DNA of 64,000 bases, from contig JAJFGS010000013.1 in assembly GCA_021775995.1 (NCBI GenBank), positions 1-64,000 on the forward strand, given 5' to 3'. Source of the DNA: Alphaproteobacteria bacterium. GTDB taxonomy: Bacteria; Pseudomonadota; Alphaproteobacteria; Micavibrionales; Micavibrionaceae. This document shows positions 8,377-19,081 of this stretch, piece after piece. The notes beneath the pieces are model-generated. The model was given only the letters and a program-made list of their open reading frames with translations. It was not told where the DNA came from and ran no database searches. Each line of letters opens with the position of its first letter. Position 1 is the stretch's first letter. Made by a program: the position numbers and the translations under genes.

Positions 8377-10170
8377 TTATAATTCTGTTTTTTGAGTAGG
8401 CTTGCTATCAGAAACTTTCTCTTCTGTTTCATCGGCTATGCCAGAGATTAGCTTTTGCTCTAATGCTTCTTTTAATACTATATCTTTATTTTCATTATAA
8501 TTTAAAGCACGTTGCCATTGGAATTTGGCTTCGTTCTTACGCCCAACTTGCCAGTACACATCCCCTAAATGGTCGTTGATTGTGGCATCATAAGGTAATA
8601 GTTCTACAGCCCGCTCTAAATGCGGCACAGCTTCTTTATATTGTTGCATCTTATAATGAACCCACCCTAAAGAGTCGGTAATATAACCATCGTTTGGTTT
8701 AAATGCGACGGCACGGGTAATCATGTCTAATGATTTTTCTAGATTAATACCTTGATCAACCCAGCTGTAACCCAAATAGTTTAAAAGATAGGGGTTGTCA
8801 GGACGAAATTCTAAAGCTTTTTGTAAATCTCTTTCTGCAGCTTTATGTTCTTTCAAGCGTTCTAAAACCATACCGCGCGCATAATAAACGTGCCAATATT
8901 TTTCTGGTACGACTTTCCATTTATCCAATACTTCGTTGTAAGTTTTTTTGGCCTTTTTAAAGGTTTCTTGATAGCGATAAATATCACCAATTTGAATTAA
9001 TGCATCTATATCGTCATTTGTTTTATAAAGATTTTCTAGTATCCTTATGGCTTCATCATCTTCATTTTGTTCCGTATATAGCTCTGCTATTTGTCGTTGA
9101 ACTGCAGGATAAAGTTCACTTTGGCTATCAATTTTTTGCAAAGTTTCTATAGCCGTTTCATATTGGTCATATCTTTTATAAACTTCGCTAATAATGGCAT
9201 AGTTTTTATATAGCTGAGGATTTAAATAGAGGGCCATTTGAGCAAAAATTGTCGAGCTATCATCGCTCATCTCTCGCAGTAAAATTTCAGCCATGTCTTG
9301 AAACACTAGTGCTGCTCCATCTTTAGGAGAGTTGATGACTGGTAATTTGATCAAGCTTTCAATTGATTCATTTTTTTCTAATAAGGCAATTTTTTTAATA
9401 AGCTCATCATCAGCAAAATTATTCTTTTCTACAATCTTATAAATATTAAGGGCTGTATCATTTTCACCATAAATGGCAAATAAATCTGCATGTTTTTCAA
9501 GGTCGCGGATATCATTTTCTTCAATTTTAAACCCATCTTTTGCAAAAACTAAAGCTTCATCTCTTTTATTTAAATATATCCCTGCTAATAATGCTTGATA
9601 GGCGTAAAAAGAATTTGGTGTAATTTCGTCGATACCAAGTTTATTTTCAGCAGTTTGTGACCATAATTTTAAAACGGGAACAATAAAGGCGGCAATATTT
9701 CCATCTTTAATTTTATCATATATTTCGATGGCTGCTTTATAATCTCCCTTCTTTAAAAAATCGATGGATGAAAATAAAACGGCTAAAATATTTTGAGGAT
9801 CCTCAATTAATACATTTTTGGCTATTTGAATTGATTTGTCGGCATCACCAGCCGCCATGTATAAGATCATGCTGTGTTTTTCTAAACTAGGGTCTGCTTT
9901 TTCACGTTTTAAAACACTGGTCATATACTCACTGGCTTTACCCCAATCTTTATGGCGTTGTGCAAATTGCCCAGCTAAATAATTTCCTGATGTTGTTTGA
10001 CGAAAATAACTGGGTTGTGCGCCAATGGCGTTAATCAGATCTTGTGCTGTAAGTTTTGTTTCTGCCGTTGGGTGGAAATAACGGGGTATCACATATTCTG
10101 CCACAGTATAGCCAGTTAATATGCCAGCCATGCAAAGAGGGATAAAAACTTTTGGTTTTAAAAGAGACAT
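8377..10170 (-). CDS. Membrane-anchored TPR protein
   Basis: A 597-aa protein with an N-terminal hydrophobic anchor (residues ~8-27, VFIPLCMAGILTGYTVAEYVI) and then TPR-like helix pairs to the end. The clearest repeats are at ~420-555 ('LLNYLGYSWVDQG.NLEKSLDMI.RAV..KPNDGYITDSLGW.HYK'). This C-terminal wording recurs in alphaproteobacterial TPR proteins encoded between etfD and ispE. The body is probably periplasmic and acts as a protein-binding scaffold. It is 9 bases downstream of etfD and 7 bases upstream of ispE, so the three form one transcription unit. No enzyme motif is visible and the partner is unknown. Confidence 0.8.
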   Translation of the reverse strand: MSLLKPKVFIPLCMAGILTGYTVAEYVIPRYFHPTAETKLTAQDLINAIGAQPSYFRQTTSGNYLAGQFAQRHKDWGKASEYMTSVLKREKADPSLEKHSMILYMAAGDADKSIQIAKNVLIEDPQNILAVLFSSIDFLKKGDYKAAIEIYDKIKDGNIAAFIVPVLKLWSQTAENKLGIDEITPNSFYAYQALLAGIYLNKRDEALVFAKDGFKIEENDIRDLEKHADLFAIYGENDTALNIYKIVEKNNFADDELIKKIALLEKNESIESLIKLPVINSPKDGAALVFQDMAEILLREMSDDSSTIFAQMALYLNPQLYKNYAIISEVYKRYDQYETAIETLQKIDSQSELYPAVQRQIAELYTEQNEDDEAIRILENLYKTNDDIDALIQIGDIYRYQETFKKAKKTYNEVLDKWKVVPEKYWHVYYARGMVLERLKEHKAAERDLQKALEFRPDNPYLLNYLGYSWVDQGINLEKSLDMITRAVAFKPNDGYITDSLGWVHYKMQQYKEAVPHLERAVELLPYDATINDHLGDVYWQVGRKNEAKFQWQRALNYNENKDIVLKEALEQKLISGIADETEEKVSDSKPTQKTEL

Positions 10171-10179
10171 TAATATTCC

Positions 10180-11832
10180 TTACATATTCCCGTAATTAGG
10201 TCCGCCGCCACCTTGTGGTACAGTCCAGACAATATTTTGTGACGGGTCTTTAATATCACAGGTTTTGCAATGTATGCAATTCTGCGCATTAATTTGAAAT
10301 TTTTTAACTCCCTGCTCTTCGATTACTTCATAAACGGCTGCTGGACAATAACGTTGTGCCGGCTCAGCATAGTTAGGTAAATTAATATTAATGGGAACGT
10401 TTGGATCTTTTAATTTTAAATGACTAGGCTGATTTTCCGCATGATTTGTATTGGAAAGCTGGACGCTGGTTAAACGATCAAAAGTCAAAGTTCCATCAGG
10501 CTTGAGATATTGAATTTCTTTTACGTTTTTTGCTTCTTTTAACTGCGCATCATCAGCATGATTTTTTAATGTATAGGGAACACGCCAGCCAAAGGCTGTT
10601 TGAAATGCGGCATGAATCATTCCCGCCCATAACCCCCATTGAAAAGCAGGGCGAATGTTTCGTACTTTATATAGTTCTTTATAAAGCCATGAATTTTCAA
10701 AGCCCGCTTTGTAAGAAGTACATTCCCAGCCGTAATCTGGTGTTTCTTCTTTGTGCATGCAGTGAAATATAGATTCTGCGGTAATCATTCCAGATTTAAT
10801 GGCGGTATGATTGCCTTTAATTTTGGGGACATTTAAAAATCCTGCTGAATCCCCTGTTAAACATCCACCAGGGAAAGTTAATTTTGGTAAGGATTGTAAA
10901 CCTCCTTCAACTAATGTCTTTGCGCCGTAACTGATACGTCTACCGCCTTCCAATAACTTTGAAACAGAAGGGTGGGTTTTAAAACGTTGCATTTCTTCAA
11001 AAGGGGAGAGGTAAGGATTTGTGTAATCTAATCCCACAACAAAACCGATTGAAATTTGATTATTTTCTGCATGATATAACCATGATCCACCATAGGTTTT
11101 ATGATCCATCGGCCAACCGACACTATGAATAATTGTTCCTTCATCATGCTTGTCAGGGGAAATTTCCCAAACTTCTTTTATGCCTAACGCATATGTTTGC
11201 GGATCTGAATTTTCTCTAAGATTATATTTGTTAATTAATTCTTTGGTTAGCGAACCATGACAACCTTCACTAAAAATTGTTTGCCGCGCATGGATTTCTA
11301 TACCTGCTTCAAACATATCTGTTTTATTGTTTTCTTTATCAATCCCCATATCACCGGTGGCAACGCCGATAACGGCTTCATTGTTATCATATAAAATTTC
11401 AGCGGCGGCAAACCCTGGAAAAATTTCTATGCCAAGGCTCTCGGCTTCTCCTGCTAACCAACGTCCCAATTCTCCAAGGCTAATGATATAATTGCCATGG
11501 TTGTTCATTTGTGGTGGGGTGGGAAGCCGAAAAGATCCTTTAGACGTTAGGAAAACAAATTTATCTTTTTTGGCTTCACATCTTAATGGTGCGCCTTTTT
11601 CTTTCCAGTCAGGGATAAGTTCATTTAAGGCACGTGGTTCAAACACGGCACCTGATAGTAAATGCGCTCCAACTTCTGATCCTTTTTCTAATATACAGAC
11701 CGAAAGCTCTTTTTCTGTTTTTTGCGCGAGTTGTTTGAGGCGGATAGCGCAGGATAACCCTGCTGGACCCGCACCAACAATAACAACATCATATTCCATA
11801 GCTTCACGATCGGAACGAATTGGATTAGGCAT
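10180..11832 (-). CDS. etfD: Electron transfer flavoprotein-ubiquinone oxidoreductase
   Basis: A 550-aa membrane-associated flavoprotein that passes electrons from reduced ETF (fatty-acid and amino-acid oxidation) to ubiquinone. FAD motif IVGAGPAG lies at residues ~18-25. The central region carries the ETF-QO signatures 'SEGCHGSLTK' and 'GDSAGFLNVPKIKG'. The C-terminal 4Fe-4S ligands are C~496 (RYCPAAVYE) and the CxxCxxC cluster in 'NCIHCKTCDI' (~519-526). The protein ends in the standard 'WTVPQGGGGP.YGNM'. Length is normal. It heads the etfD-TPR-ispE unit and is divergent from the UDG gene. The ETF alpha and beta subunits are not in the window. Confidence 0.93.
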   Translation of the reverse strand: MPNPIRSDREAMEYDVVIVGAGPAGLSCAIRLKQLAQKTEKELSVCILEKGSEVGAHLLSGAVFEPRALNELIPDWKEKGAPLRCEAKKDKFVFLTSKGSFRLPTPPQMNNHGNYIISLGELGRWLAGEAESLGIEIFPGFAAAEILYDNNEAVIGVATGDMGIDKENNKTDMFEAGIEIHARQTIFSEGCHGSLTKELINKYNLRENSDPQTYALGIKEVWEISPDKHDEGTIIHSVGWPMDHKTYGGSWLYHAENNQISIGFVVGLDYTNPYLSPFEEMQRFKTHPSVSKLLEGGRRISYGAKTLVEGGLQSLPKLTFPGGCLTGDSAGFLNVPKIKGNHTAIKSGMITAESIFHCMHKEETPDYGWECTSYKAGFENSWLYKELYKVRNIRPAFQWGLWAGMIHAAFQTAFGWRVPYTLKNHADDAQLKEAKNVKEIQYLKPDGTLTFDRLTSVQLSNTNHAENQPSHLKLKDPNVPININLPNYAEPAQRYCPAAVYEVIEEQGVKKFQINAQNCIHCKTCDIKDPSQNIVWTVPQGGGGPNYGNM

Positions 11833-11940
11833 AACTAAAATCTACTCTTTTCTTTAATTTTATTAGATTTTCTTCAATGGTGGAACAACTTGAGAAAATT
11901 GATACAAATATCTTATAAAGAATACTATATTCGTAGATAT

Positions 11941-12780
11941 ATGACAGATAATTACGCAAAAAATATACAAACGCAGGACGGTATGCTTGAGGCTTTGCAA
12001 TGGCATATCGACCATGGTGCGGATGAAACTTTGGTTGATATAGCTGTAGACCGTACGGTGACGCCTGATATTGCTGATGTTATTGCGAAGGCACCGCCTC
12101 CGAAGGCCGTTGTGCAAAAGGCTGTTGAGTCTTATCCAGAGATGATGGGAGCGGCGGCGGCCATTATCGAAGCGCAAAAATGCGCTGCAGCCTGTGAGAC
12201 GTTAGAAGAGCTTAAAATTGCGATTATGGATTTTGAAGGACTTTCTATTAAAAAAACGGCAACGAATATGGTTTTTGGTGATGGTAACCCAAAAGCCCCT
12301 ATTATGCTGGTCGGTGAAGCACCAGGGGCAGATGAGGATATTCAGGGAAAACCCTTTGTGGGGGTCGGCGGGCAATTGCTCGATAAAATTCTAGCGAGTA
12401 TTGGTTTAGATAGAAATGCGACAGATTTAAACTCTGCTGTTTACATATCTAATATTATAAACTGGCGTCCTCCTGGTAATCGTACGCCTAGCCAAGCAGA
12501 ACAGAATATCTCTTTGGCGTTTATTGAGCGTCATATTGCTCTTGTTCAACCTAAAATGATTATTTTATGTGGTGGGGTGGCGGCAAAAACCCTATTAAAA
12601 CGTTCAGATTCTATTTCGAAAATACGTGGCAGTTTTCACGATTACCCAGTGGGAGAAAAGTTAATTCCTGCTATGGCAACCTACCATCCAGCTTATCTTC
12701 TGAGAACACCCTCTCAAAAGAAGGCGGTTTGGGCAGATATGCAGATGTTTCAGGCGAAAATGAAAGAAATAGCCGCCTGA
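11941..12780 (+). CDS. Uracil-DNA glycosylase superfamily, family 4/5-like
   Basis: A 279-aa uracil-DNA glycosylase-like protein that would start base excision repair. Motif 1 is 'VGEAPGADEDIQGKPFVGVGGQLLD' and motif 3 is 'ATYHPAYLLR'; 'NIINWRPPGNRTP' lies between them. I start at the ATG at 11941. The longer frame begins at a TTG at 11890 and its extra residues are not conserved. Family 4 enzymes bind a 4Fe-4S cluster through four Cys. Here a pair (KCAAAC) is present ahead of motif 1, but the Cys usually found in 'DFDGC' is Leu (DFEGLSIKKT), so the cluster may be absent or altered. The gene is 62 bases ahead of the lytic transglycosylase gene. Confidence 0.85.
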   Translation: MTDNYAKNIQTQDGMLEALQWHIDHGADETLVDIAVDRTVTPDIADVIAKAPPPKAVVQKAVESYPEMMGAAAAIIEAQKCAAACETLEELKIAIMDFEGLSIKKTATNMVFGDGNPKAPIMLVGEAPGADEDIQGKPFVGVGGQLLDKILASIGLDRNATDLNSAVYISNIINWRPPGNRTPSQAEQNISLAFIERHIALVQPKMIILCGGVAAKTLLKRSDSISKIRGSFHDYPVGEKLIPAMATYHPAYLLRTPSQKKAVWADMQMFQAKMKEIAA

Positions 12781-12842
12781 AATGACATATTAAGCTAGAT
12801 TTAATAGACAAGTAGGATTCATTTCTATAAGAAGCTGAGGCT

Positions 12843-14795
12843 ATGCAAAAACGATTTAATAAAAAGGAGCAACTCTTCTTTATAGGGTTCATTGCTTTTA
12901 TTGGTGTTTTAAGTACCAGTTTGGTGATGGCCGAAGGTCTGACTCCAAAGCCTGGGGTGAAGCCCACGATAAAGCCGGTTGTTCTTGTAAAGAGTATAGA
13001 TGGTTTCACTCCGTTGCCGCCACGAAAGCCTGAACAAGAAATTGTACTTGCGAGTAATCAGAGCTTTCAAAAAGAAGAACATAAAGTAATTACACAAAAG
13101 GCAGACGTATCATTTTCAGGCAAAGCTTTTCCTGACAAACAAGCGCGACTCTATCGTGAAATTTTTGTACTGCAAAATGAAGGTGATATGCAGGCGGCTG
13201 ATGATAAAATAAAACGACTTAATAATCATATTTTAATGGGTCATGTTTTGGCAGCACGCTATCTACATCCAACGGCTTATAAGGCAAGCTTTAAAGAATT
13301 GAAAGAGTGGATGAGTCAATATTCAGATCATCCAAAAGCGCAGAAAATATATAAGCTAGCGCTTCGTCGCCAAGCTAAAAAAGAAAGCAAGGTTAATCCG
13401 CCGAAACAACAAAGTAAAATATTTGGAAATTTAGGTGCTGTATCAAAACGTGGTAAACCTTATAAAACAACAATTACTCGTAGCAATAAAGAAGAAGAAA
13501 AAGTTCGTGCTTTTAAAGATGATATTAGACGCCATCTCAATAGAAACGAACCGACAATGGCGCTTAATATTTTAAGTACAGATTATACGGTTAAGTTTTT
13601 AGATAAGGTTGAGCGTGATAGGTTGCAAGCGGAAATTGCTTCGGGCTATCTTTTTGTTAATAAGTTAGACCTTGCCTTAAAACTTTCACAAAATTCTTTA
13701 AAAAACTCAGAAGGTAAGGTGCCTTTGGCTGGTTGGGTCAAGGGATTGGTTCAATGGCAGCGCGGTAATTATAGTAGTTCAGCAAATGCTTTTGAAAGTG
13801 CAGCAAGCTCTTCTTATTCTTCGGGTTGGATGGTTTCTGCCGCAGGATATTGGGCTTCTCGTGCGCATATGCGTAGTGGTAATTTAGGACAGGTTAGTCA
13901 ATGGTTAGAGTTGGCATCATCTTACCCGCGTACTTTTTATGGACTTATTGCAACGCGGGCATTGGGGCATAAAACAGAATTTGACTGGAGTGTCCCAGAC
14001 TTAAAACGTGAGCATGTTAAAAATATAGAAAAAACAAGATATGGTATGCGTGCTATTGCATTGATAAAAAGTGGTCAAATCACATTGGCTGAAGCAGAAT
14101 TGCGGAACATCGATTATAAAAGTTCTCCTGAACAAAAAGAAGCATTGTTGGCATATGCAAGCCATTATAAATTACCTGCTCTTTCTATGCAGTTAGGAAA
14201 TGCCATTAAAAATAAAAAAGGCGGTCTTTATGATGCCGCTCTTTATCCTGAAACATCATGGGCGCCCGTAACAGGTTATAAAATTGATAGAGCGTTGATT
14301 CATGCCATTGTTCGCCAAGAGTCACGTTTTCAAACGGCAGCACAAAACCCCAGTGGGGCGATGGGTCTTATGCAGCTTATGCCAGATACAGCCAATTATA
14401 TTGCGGGTGCTGATATATATCATCAGGCCGCTGGGCAACATCAATTAAAAGATCCATCCGTTAATCTTGAATTAGGGCAGACCTATATTAATGGTCTTTT
14501 GAATAATCGTGCGGTTGGTCAGGATTTATTGTCATTGGCGATTGCCTATAATGCAGGGCCAGGTAACTTGAAAAAATGGAAGGCTGAACGAGCCCATATG
14601 AAAGACCCGTTGCTGTTTATTGAAACAATTCCTTTCTATGAAACGCGCGCCTTTGTTGAACGTGTTTTATCAAATTACTGGATTTATCGTATGCGGTTCA
14701 ATCAAGATACGCCGTCACTTGATGCGGTTGCCGAAGGCAAATGGGCACGATATGCGGCGCAGGATAGGTATGAAGAACAATTGGCTGCTAATTAA
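12843..14795 (+). CDS. slt: Soluble lytic murein transglycosylase
   Basis: A 650-aa periplasmic enzyme that cleaves the MurNAc-GlcNAc bond of peptidoglycan with 1,6-anhydro product. An N-terminal hydrophobic segment (residues ~10-30, ending VMAEG) is the signal sequence. A Pro/Lys-rich linker and a long alpha-helical superhelix (~90-460) follow. The C-terminal SLT domain has the catalytic Glu in 'IVRQESRFQTAA' (~493), 'GAMGLMQLMP' and 'AYNAGPGNL'. Length matches the Slt70 family. A GAGG lies just ahead of the ATG. It probably shares a transcript with the UDG gene upstream. Confidence 0.9.
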   Translation: MQKRFNKKEQLFFIGFIAFIGVLSTSLVMAEGLTPKPGVKPTIKPVVLVKSIDGFTPLPPRKPEQEIVLASNQSFQKEEHKVITQKADVSFSGKAFPDKQARLYREIFVLQNEGDMQAADDKIKRLNNHILMGHVLAARYLHPTAYKASFKELKEWMSQYSDHPKAQKIYKLALRRQAKKESKVNPPKQQSKIFGNLGAVSKRGKPYKTTITRSNKEEEKVRAFKDDIRRHLNRNEPTMALNILSTDYTVKFLDKVERDRLQAEIASGYLFVNKLDLALKLSQNSLKNSEGKVPLAGWVKGLVQWQRGNYSSSANAFESAASSSYSSGWMVSAAGYWASRAHMRSGNLGQVSQWLELASSYPRTFYGLIATRALGHKTEFDWSVPDLKREHVKNIEKTRYGMRAIALIKSGQITLAEAELRNIDYKSSPEQKEALLAYASHYKLPALSMQLGNAIKNKKGGLYDAALYPETSWAPVTGYKIDRALIHAIVRQESRFQTAAQNPSGAMGLMQLMPDTANYIAGADIYHQAAGQHQLKDPSVNLELGQTYINGLLNNRAVGQDLLSLAIAYNAGPGNLKKWKAERAHMKDPLLFIETIPFYETRAFVERVLSNYWIYRMRFNQDTPSLDAVAEGKWARYAAQDRYEEQLAAN

Positions 14796-14865
14796 TTATT
14801 GACAGGGTTATATTTTACATATACATTCTCTCAAATAATTAATATTTGGCTACAGGATAAGTAAA

Positions 14866-15588
14866 ATGAGTAAATCTACAAAATCGCCGACGTTTAAGAA
14901 AGCAATGGCAAGAGTTCGAAAAATTCCTTTGTTTTGTAAACAAATGGAAAAATACACTGAATCTTATAATCAAGATTCAAATCTTGATACTCTTAATGAT
15001 TTTAATCGTTTTAAGGCTATTCAAGTTAAGTTTTTTAAAGATCTTCAAGATTTGGTAGCAGAACATCCTAGCATTGCCGGGGATGCTATTATGGCTTTAG
15101 CGAAGGGTAGTGATAAAGCTGCGGTAGATGCAATTGCGAATATTGCAGAGCAACACCCTGAATTCCGTTTATATGCTATAGATGCAATTCGACAAGTTGG
15201 TTTAAATATAATAGAAAAACGAGAACCAAGACTTTTATGTAACCACAATTTTAAAGATCCTGTCAGTAATTCCGAACCTACCTCAGAAGGTCTTGATGCT
15301 TCGTATATTCCTGTGATGTCGGCTGCAAATAAGGTCGTACAATCTTTGGTTCGTGATTTTACGGGTGAGAATGCGGTTGAATATATTGCTGCTATGGTTA
15401 ATGAGGGTGTGCCGGGCACTAAAGATAAATATGATGAAACACCCTTGTATCCATTGTTAATGAAGCCATTTAATCAATCGTTCAAAATAGGTGTTATAGG
15501 GGAGGAGTCTCTTGTTAAGGCCAGCAAAGCAGTAGATCATGCGTTTGTAAAATATAACGAGAGGTTGGGTTTCAAGTCTACGTTTTAG
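14866..15588 (+). CDS. Hypothetical helical protein, 240 aa
   Basis: The sequence is not recognised. The protein has no signal peptide or membrane segment and looks cytoplasmic. It has a basic N-terminus and an Ala-rich, helix-repeat-like middle (residues ~62-110; 'DAIMALAKGSDKAAVDAIANIAEQHPEFRLYAIDAIRQVG'), which resembles a HEAT/ARM-type hairpin pair. The C-terminal half has no motif I can name. A GGAT(AAGT) sequence precedes the ATG by about 8 bases. It sits alone between slt and the convergent hisN gene (13-base gap). Codon use looks like its neighbours, so I see no sign of recent transfer. Confidence 0.65.
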   Translation: MSKSTKSPTFKKAMARVRKIPLFCKQMEKYTESYNQDSNLDTLNDFNRFKAIQVKFFKDLQDLVAEHPSIAGDAIMALAKGSDKAAVDAIANIAEQHPEFRLYAIDAIRQVGLNIIEKREPRLLCNHNFKDPVSNSEPTSEGLDASYIPVMSAANKVVQSLVRDFTGENAVEYIAAMVNEGVPGTKDKYDETPLYPLLMKPFNQSFKIGVIGEESLVKASKAVDHAFVKYNERLGFKSTF

Positions 15589-15601
15589 TCATAAAATGTT
15601 A

Positions 15602-16354
15602 TTACGATTTTAGAATATCAAGTAATGGAGTTTTGAGGGCTTTGTCGCCAACAGCCAAGACACGTCCATCAGAATTTATATCAAGCGGTTTGCCATCCCA
15701 ATCTCCCATCCAACCTCCTGCGCCTTCAACGATAGGCGGTAGGGCAATATAGTCATAGGTTGAAAGTTGTGTTTCGATGACTGCATCTAATCCTCCAATG
15801 GATAATAAACCATATGAGGTGCAATCCCCACCCCAAACCATAAAGTTTGAGGAGTCACATAATTTTTGCCAATAATTGGTCAGTTGTGATGGACTTGTAC
15901 TCGCTAATCTTGCTTGACTTAATTCAGGGCAGGCGCGTGTTTTAACGGGCGTACCATTCAACAAAGTTGGTTGACCTTTTACCCCAATCCATCGTTCTTT
16001 CAAAATGGGTTGGTCAATGACCCCCAAAATAGGAATACCATTTTCACAGAGTGCAATCAGTGTTCCGAAAGTAGGACGCCCAATGACAAAGCTTTTGGTG
16101 CCGTCTATAGGATCAAAGACCCAATCATATTGGTTTTTACTCTCTTTGATACCAAACTCTTCTCCGATGACTCCATCTTCGGGACGTTTGGCCATTACAA
16201 TCTCTCTCAGGCGCTTTTCGACGCCCTTATCGGCTATGGTGACGGGGGATTCATCATTCTTTATCTCCACCTCAAAGGTCTGACGGTAATATTGGCGAAT
16301 GATCTGCCCCGCTTCGTCAGCTAATTCATGTGCCAAATCAATAAATTCTTGCAT
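15602..16354 (-). CDS. hisN: Inositol-monophosphatase-family phosphatase, histidinol-phosphatase type
   Basis: A 250-aa Mg-dependent phosphatase. Metal-binding motifs are 'GEEFG' (~64), 'WVFDPIDGTKSFVIGRP' (~78-94) and 'EGAGGWMGDWDGKPL' (~208-222). 'WGGDCTSYGLL' at ~178 and the 'FVIGRPTFGTLIAL' wording are those of the HisN branch, which dephosphorylates histidinol phosphate in histidine synthesis, rather than SuhB or CysQ. It is divergent from alaS with only 63 bases between the starts, so the two promoters must overlap. No other his gene is nearby. The family is certain; the substrate is likely but inferred. Confidence 0.82.
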   Translation of the reverse strand: MQEFIDLAHELADEAGQIIRQYYRQTFEVEIKNDESPVTIADKGVEKRLREIVMAKRPEDGVIGEEFGIKESKNQYDWVFDPIDGTKSFVIGRPTFGTLIALCENGIPILGVIDQPILKERWIGVKGQPTLLNGTPVKTRACPELSQARLASTSPSQLTNYWQKLCDSSNFMVWGGDCTSYGLLSIGGLDAVIETQLSTYDYIALPPIVEGAGGWMGDWDGKPLDINSDGRVLAVGDKALKTPLLDILKS

Positions 16355-16417
16355 ATTTTCCTGCCTTATCCATTATAGAGCCTCAATAAATATATTAGGA
16401 AGTATAGCGAGAGCAAC

Positions 16418-19081
16418 ATGACAACAGCAAGTGATATTCGGGGTGAATTTTTAGGCTTTTTTGAAAAAAATGGTCATACTAAAGTGGATTCTTCCCCTTT
16501 GGTGCCACAGAACGATCCAACCTTGATGTTTGTGAACTCAGGTATGGCGCAGTTTAAAAACGTTTTCACAGGCACTGAAAAGCGTGACTATACCCGTGCG
16601 ACGACGTCACAAAAATGTGTGCGTGCTGGGGGAAAGCATAATGATCTTGATAATGTCGGTTATACGGCACGTCATCATACTTTTTTCGAAATGCTTGGTA
16701 ACTTTTCTTTCGGTGATTATTTTAAAGAAGAAGCAATCAGTTTTGCGTGGGAGTTAATTTCTAAAAACTTTCAAATGCCACAGGATAAACTGCTTATCAC
16801 TGTTCATTCAACGGATGAAGAGGCGGCAGGGCTGTGGCGTAAAATCGCAGGGTTTAGTGACGATAGAATCTTGCGTATCCCAACGGATGATAATTTTTGG
16901 CAAATGGGCAATACGGGCCCTTGCGGTCCTTGTTCTGAAATCTTCTATGACCAAGGGGATACGCTGCAAGGCGGTCCGCCAGGGACACCAGAAGAAGATG
17001 GTGATCGTTATCTAGAATTTTGGAATCTTGTTTTCATGCAGTATGAGCAAGAGCCAGGGCCAGATGGAAAGCCTGCTCGTCGTCCGCTTCCGAAGCCATG
17101 TATTGATACAGGGATGGGCTTAGAGCGTATGACGGCGTTAATGCAGGGTAAAACCAGTAATTATGATATTGATTTGCTAAGAACCCTTATTGATAACGTG
17201 GCTGACCTGACAAGCGTTGATGCAGATGGTGATATGGCGGCGAGCCATCGTGTGATTGCCGATCATTTGCGTTGTTCGTCTTTCTTGTTGGCGGATGGTG
17301 TCATGCCATCGAATGAAGGCCGTGGTTACGTATTGCGTCGTATTATGCGTCGTGGAATGCGCCATGCTCATTTATTGGGGGCAAGTGAACCATTGATGCA
17401 CCGCTTACTTCCAACACTTGTTTCAACAATGGGCGAAGCTTTCCCAGAATTGAAGCGGGCGGAAAGCTTAATTGGTGAGACGCTTAAAAATGAAGAAACG
17501 CGTTTTAAACAAACCTTGGATCGCGGTTTAAAAATACTCGATGAAGAATCAACAAAGGTTCGTGATAATAAACTCGCTGGTGATGTTGCCTTTAAACTCT
17601 ATGATACATACGGCTTTCCTGTTGATCTAACGGCGGATGCGTTGAAGGTTAAAAATATTGAAGTCGACATGGAAGGTTTTGAAGTCTGTATGGCGGAGCA
17701 AAAGAAAAAAGCGCGTGCCGCTTGGTCTGGCTCTGGTGATGCAGGGACACAAAAGCTCTGGTTTGAAGTTTTAGATAAAACGGGTCCGACTGAATTTTTA
17801 GGGTATGAAGTTGAAAAAGCCGAAGGGCAAGTTTTGGCTTTGGTTAAAGATGGCAAACAAGTTGATAAGCTTTCCAAAGGTGATAAAGGAATTGTTGTTA
17901 CTAACCAAACGCCTTTCTATGGTGAATCTGGCGGACAAACAGGCGATTCAGGTAAAGCTCTTGTTGAAATGGGCAATGTTGCAAAGACTATTGTTACTGA
18001 TACACAAAAACCAATTCCCAACTTATTTGTACATTTCATTACAGTTGAAGAAGGTGAGGTTGTAAAAGGTGCAACGTTGGAACTTCAAGTTGATCATGAA
18101 CGCCGCTCTGCTATTCGTGCCAATCATTCAGCAACTCATTTACTCCATGAAGCTTTACGTGAAACACTAGGCGAACATGTGGCGCAGAAGGGGTCACTCC
18201 AAGATGCGGAGCGCACACGTTTTGATATTTCCCAACCTGTTGCAGTGACAGAAGAGCAATTAAAAGCCGTTGAAGAACAAGTGAATAATGAAGTTCGGGC
18301 GAATACCGAAGTTGTCACACGTATCATGAATATTGATGATGCGCGTGAAAGTGGGGCGATGGCATTGTTCGGTGAAAAATATGATGACGAGGTTCGTGTT
18401 GTATCCATGGGCACGCAAAAAGAAGGGCAGAATAAAGCCTATTCTGTTGAACTTTGTGGAGGAACACATGTAAAACGTACGGGTGATATTGGCCTGTTTA
18501 AAATCATTTCTGAAAGTGCGGTTTCTTCTGGTGTGCGTCGTATCGAGGCTCTCACAGGAGCGAATGCGCTGGCCTATTATGAAGAGCAAGAGCGTCAATT
18601 GTGCGAAACGGCGTCACTTTTAAAGTCTGCCCCTGCTGAAGTCACGGCACGTGTGCAATCTATTGTGGCAGAGCGTAAAAAATTAGAACAAGAAGTTACT
18701 AAACTGCGCAAGCAATTGGCAAGTGGGGCAGGAAACACCTCTAATGATGCGGTGAAAGAAATCAATGGCGTAAAATTTATTGGTAAAGTGCTTGAAGATT
18801 TTCCGGCCAAAGAACTAAAAGGTATGGCGGATGACCTAAAGAAAAAATTAGGCAGCGGTGTTGTTGCGCTTATTTCAACAATGGATGGCAAAGCTTCAAT
18901 CGTTGTAGCGGTAACCAGTGATCTGACGGATAAAATAAATGCAGTTGATTTGGTTAAGGTCGGCGCAGAAGCGTTAGGTGGTACAGGTGGTGGTGGCCGT
19001 CCTGATATGGCACAAGCAGGCGGTACAAATCCTTCTGCGGCGAATGATGCGGTGATAGTGATTGAAGGTCAGCTGGCTTAG
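16418..19081 (+). CDS. alaS: Alanyl-tRNA synthetase
   Basis: An 887-aa class II synthetase of full length. In order it has the aminoacylation domain ('[20 protein letters not shown]', '[19 protein letters not shown]', 'GMGLERM.ALMQGK'), the tRNA-recognition region, the editing domain with zinc ligands '[12 protein letters not shown]' (~568) and '[13 protein letters not shown]' (~680), and the C-terminal coiled-coil/C-Ala domain ending in the Gly-rich '[16 protein letters not shown]'. The ATG at 16418 follows an AGCGAGAGC-type weak ribosome site. The gene converges on the RelA/SpoT-like gene, and their stop codons overlap in a TTAG. Confidence 0.96.
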   Translation: MTTASDIRGEFLGFFEKNGHTKVDSSPLVPQNDPTLMFVNSGMAQFKNVFTGTEKRDYTRATTSQKCVRAGGKHNDLDNVGYTARHHTFFEMLGNFSFGDYFKEEAISFAWELISKNFQMPQDKLLITVHSTDEEAAGLWRKIAGFSDDRILRIPTDDNFWQMGNTGPCGPCSEIFYDQGDTLQGGPPGTPEEDGDRYLEFWNLVFMQYEQEPGPDGKPARRPLPKPCIDTGMGLERMTALMQGKTSNYDIDLLRTLIDNVADLTSVDADGDMAASHRVIADHLRCSSFLLADGVMPSNEGRGYVLRRIMRRGMRHAHLLGASEPLMHRLLPTLVSTMGEAFPELKRAESLIGETLKNEETRFKQTLDRGLKILDEESTKVRDNKLAGDVAFKLYDTYGFPVDLTADALKVKNIEVDMEGFEVCMAEQKKKARAAWSGSGDAGTQKLWFEVLDKTGPTEFLGYEVEKAEGQVLALVKDGKQVDKLSKGDKGIVVTNQTPFYGESGGQTGDSGKALVEMGNVAKTIVTDTQKPIPNLFVHFITVEEGEVVKGATLELQVDHERRSAIRANHSATHLLHEALRETLGEHVAQKGSLQDAERTRFDISQPVAVTEEQLKAVEEQVNNEVRANTEVVTRIMNIDDARESGAMALFGEKYDDEVRVVSMGTQKEGQNKAYSVELCGGTHVKRTGDIGLFKIISESAVSSGVRRIEALTGANALAYYEEQERQLCETASLLKSAPAEVTARVQSIVAERKKLEQEVTKLRKQLASGAGNTSNDAVKEINGVKFIGKVLEDFPAKELKGMADDLKKKLGSGVVALISTMDGKASIVVAVTSDLTDKINAVDLVKVGAEALGGTGGGGRPDMAQAGGTNPSAANDAVIVIEGQLA

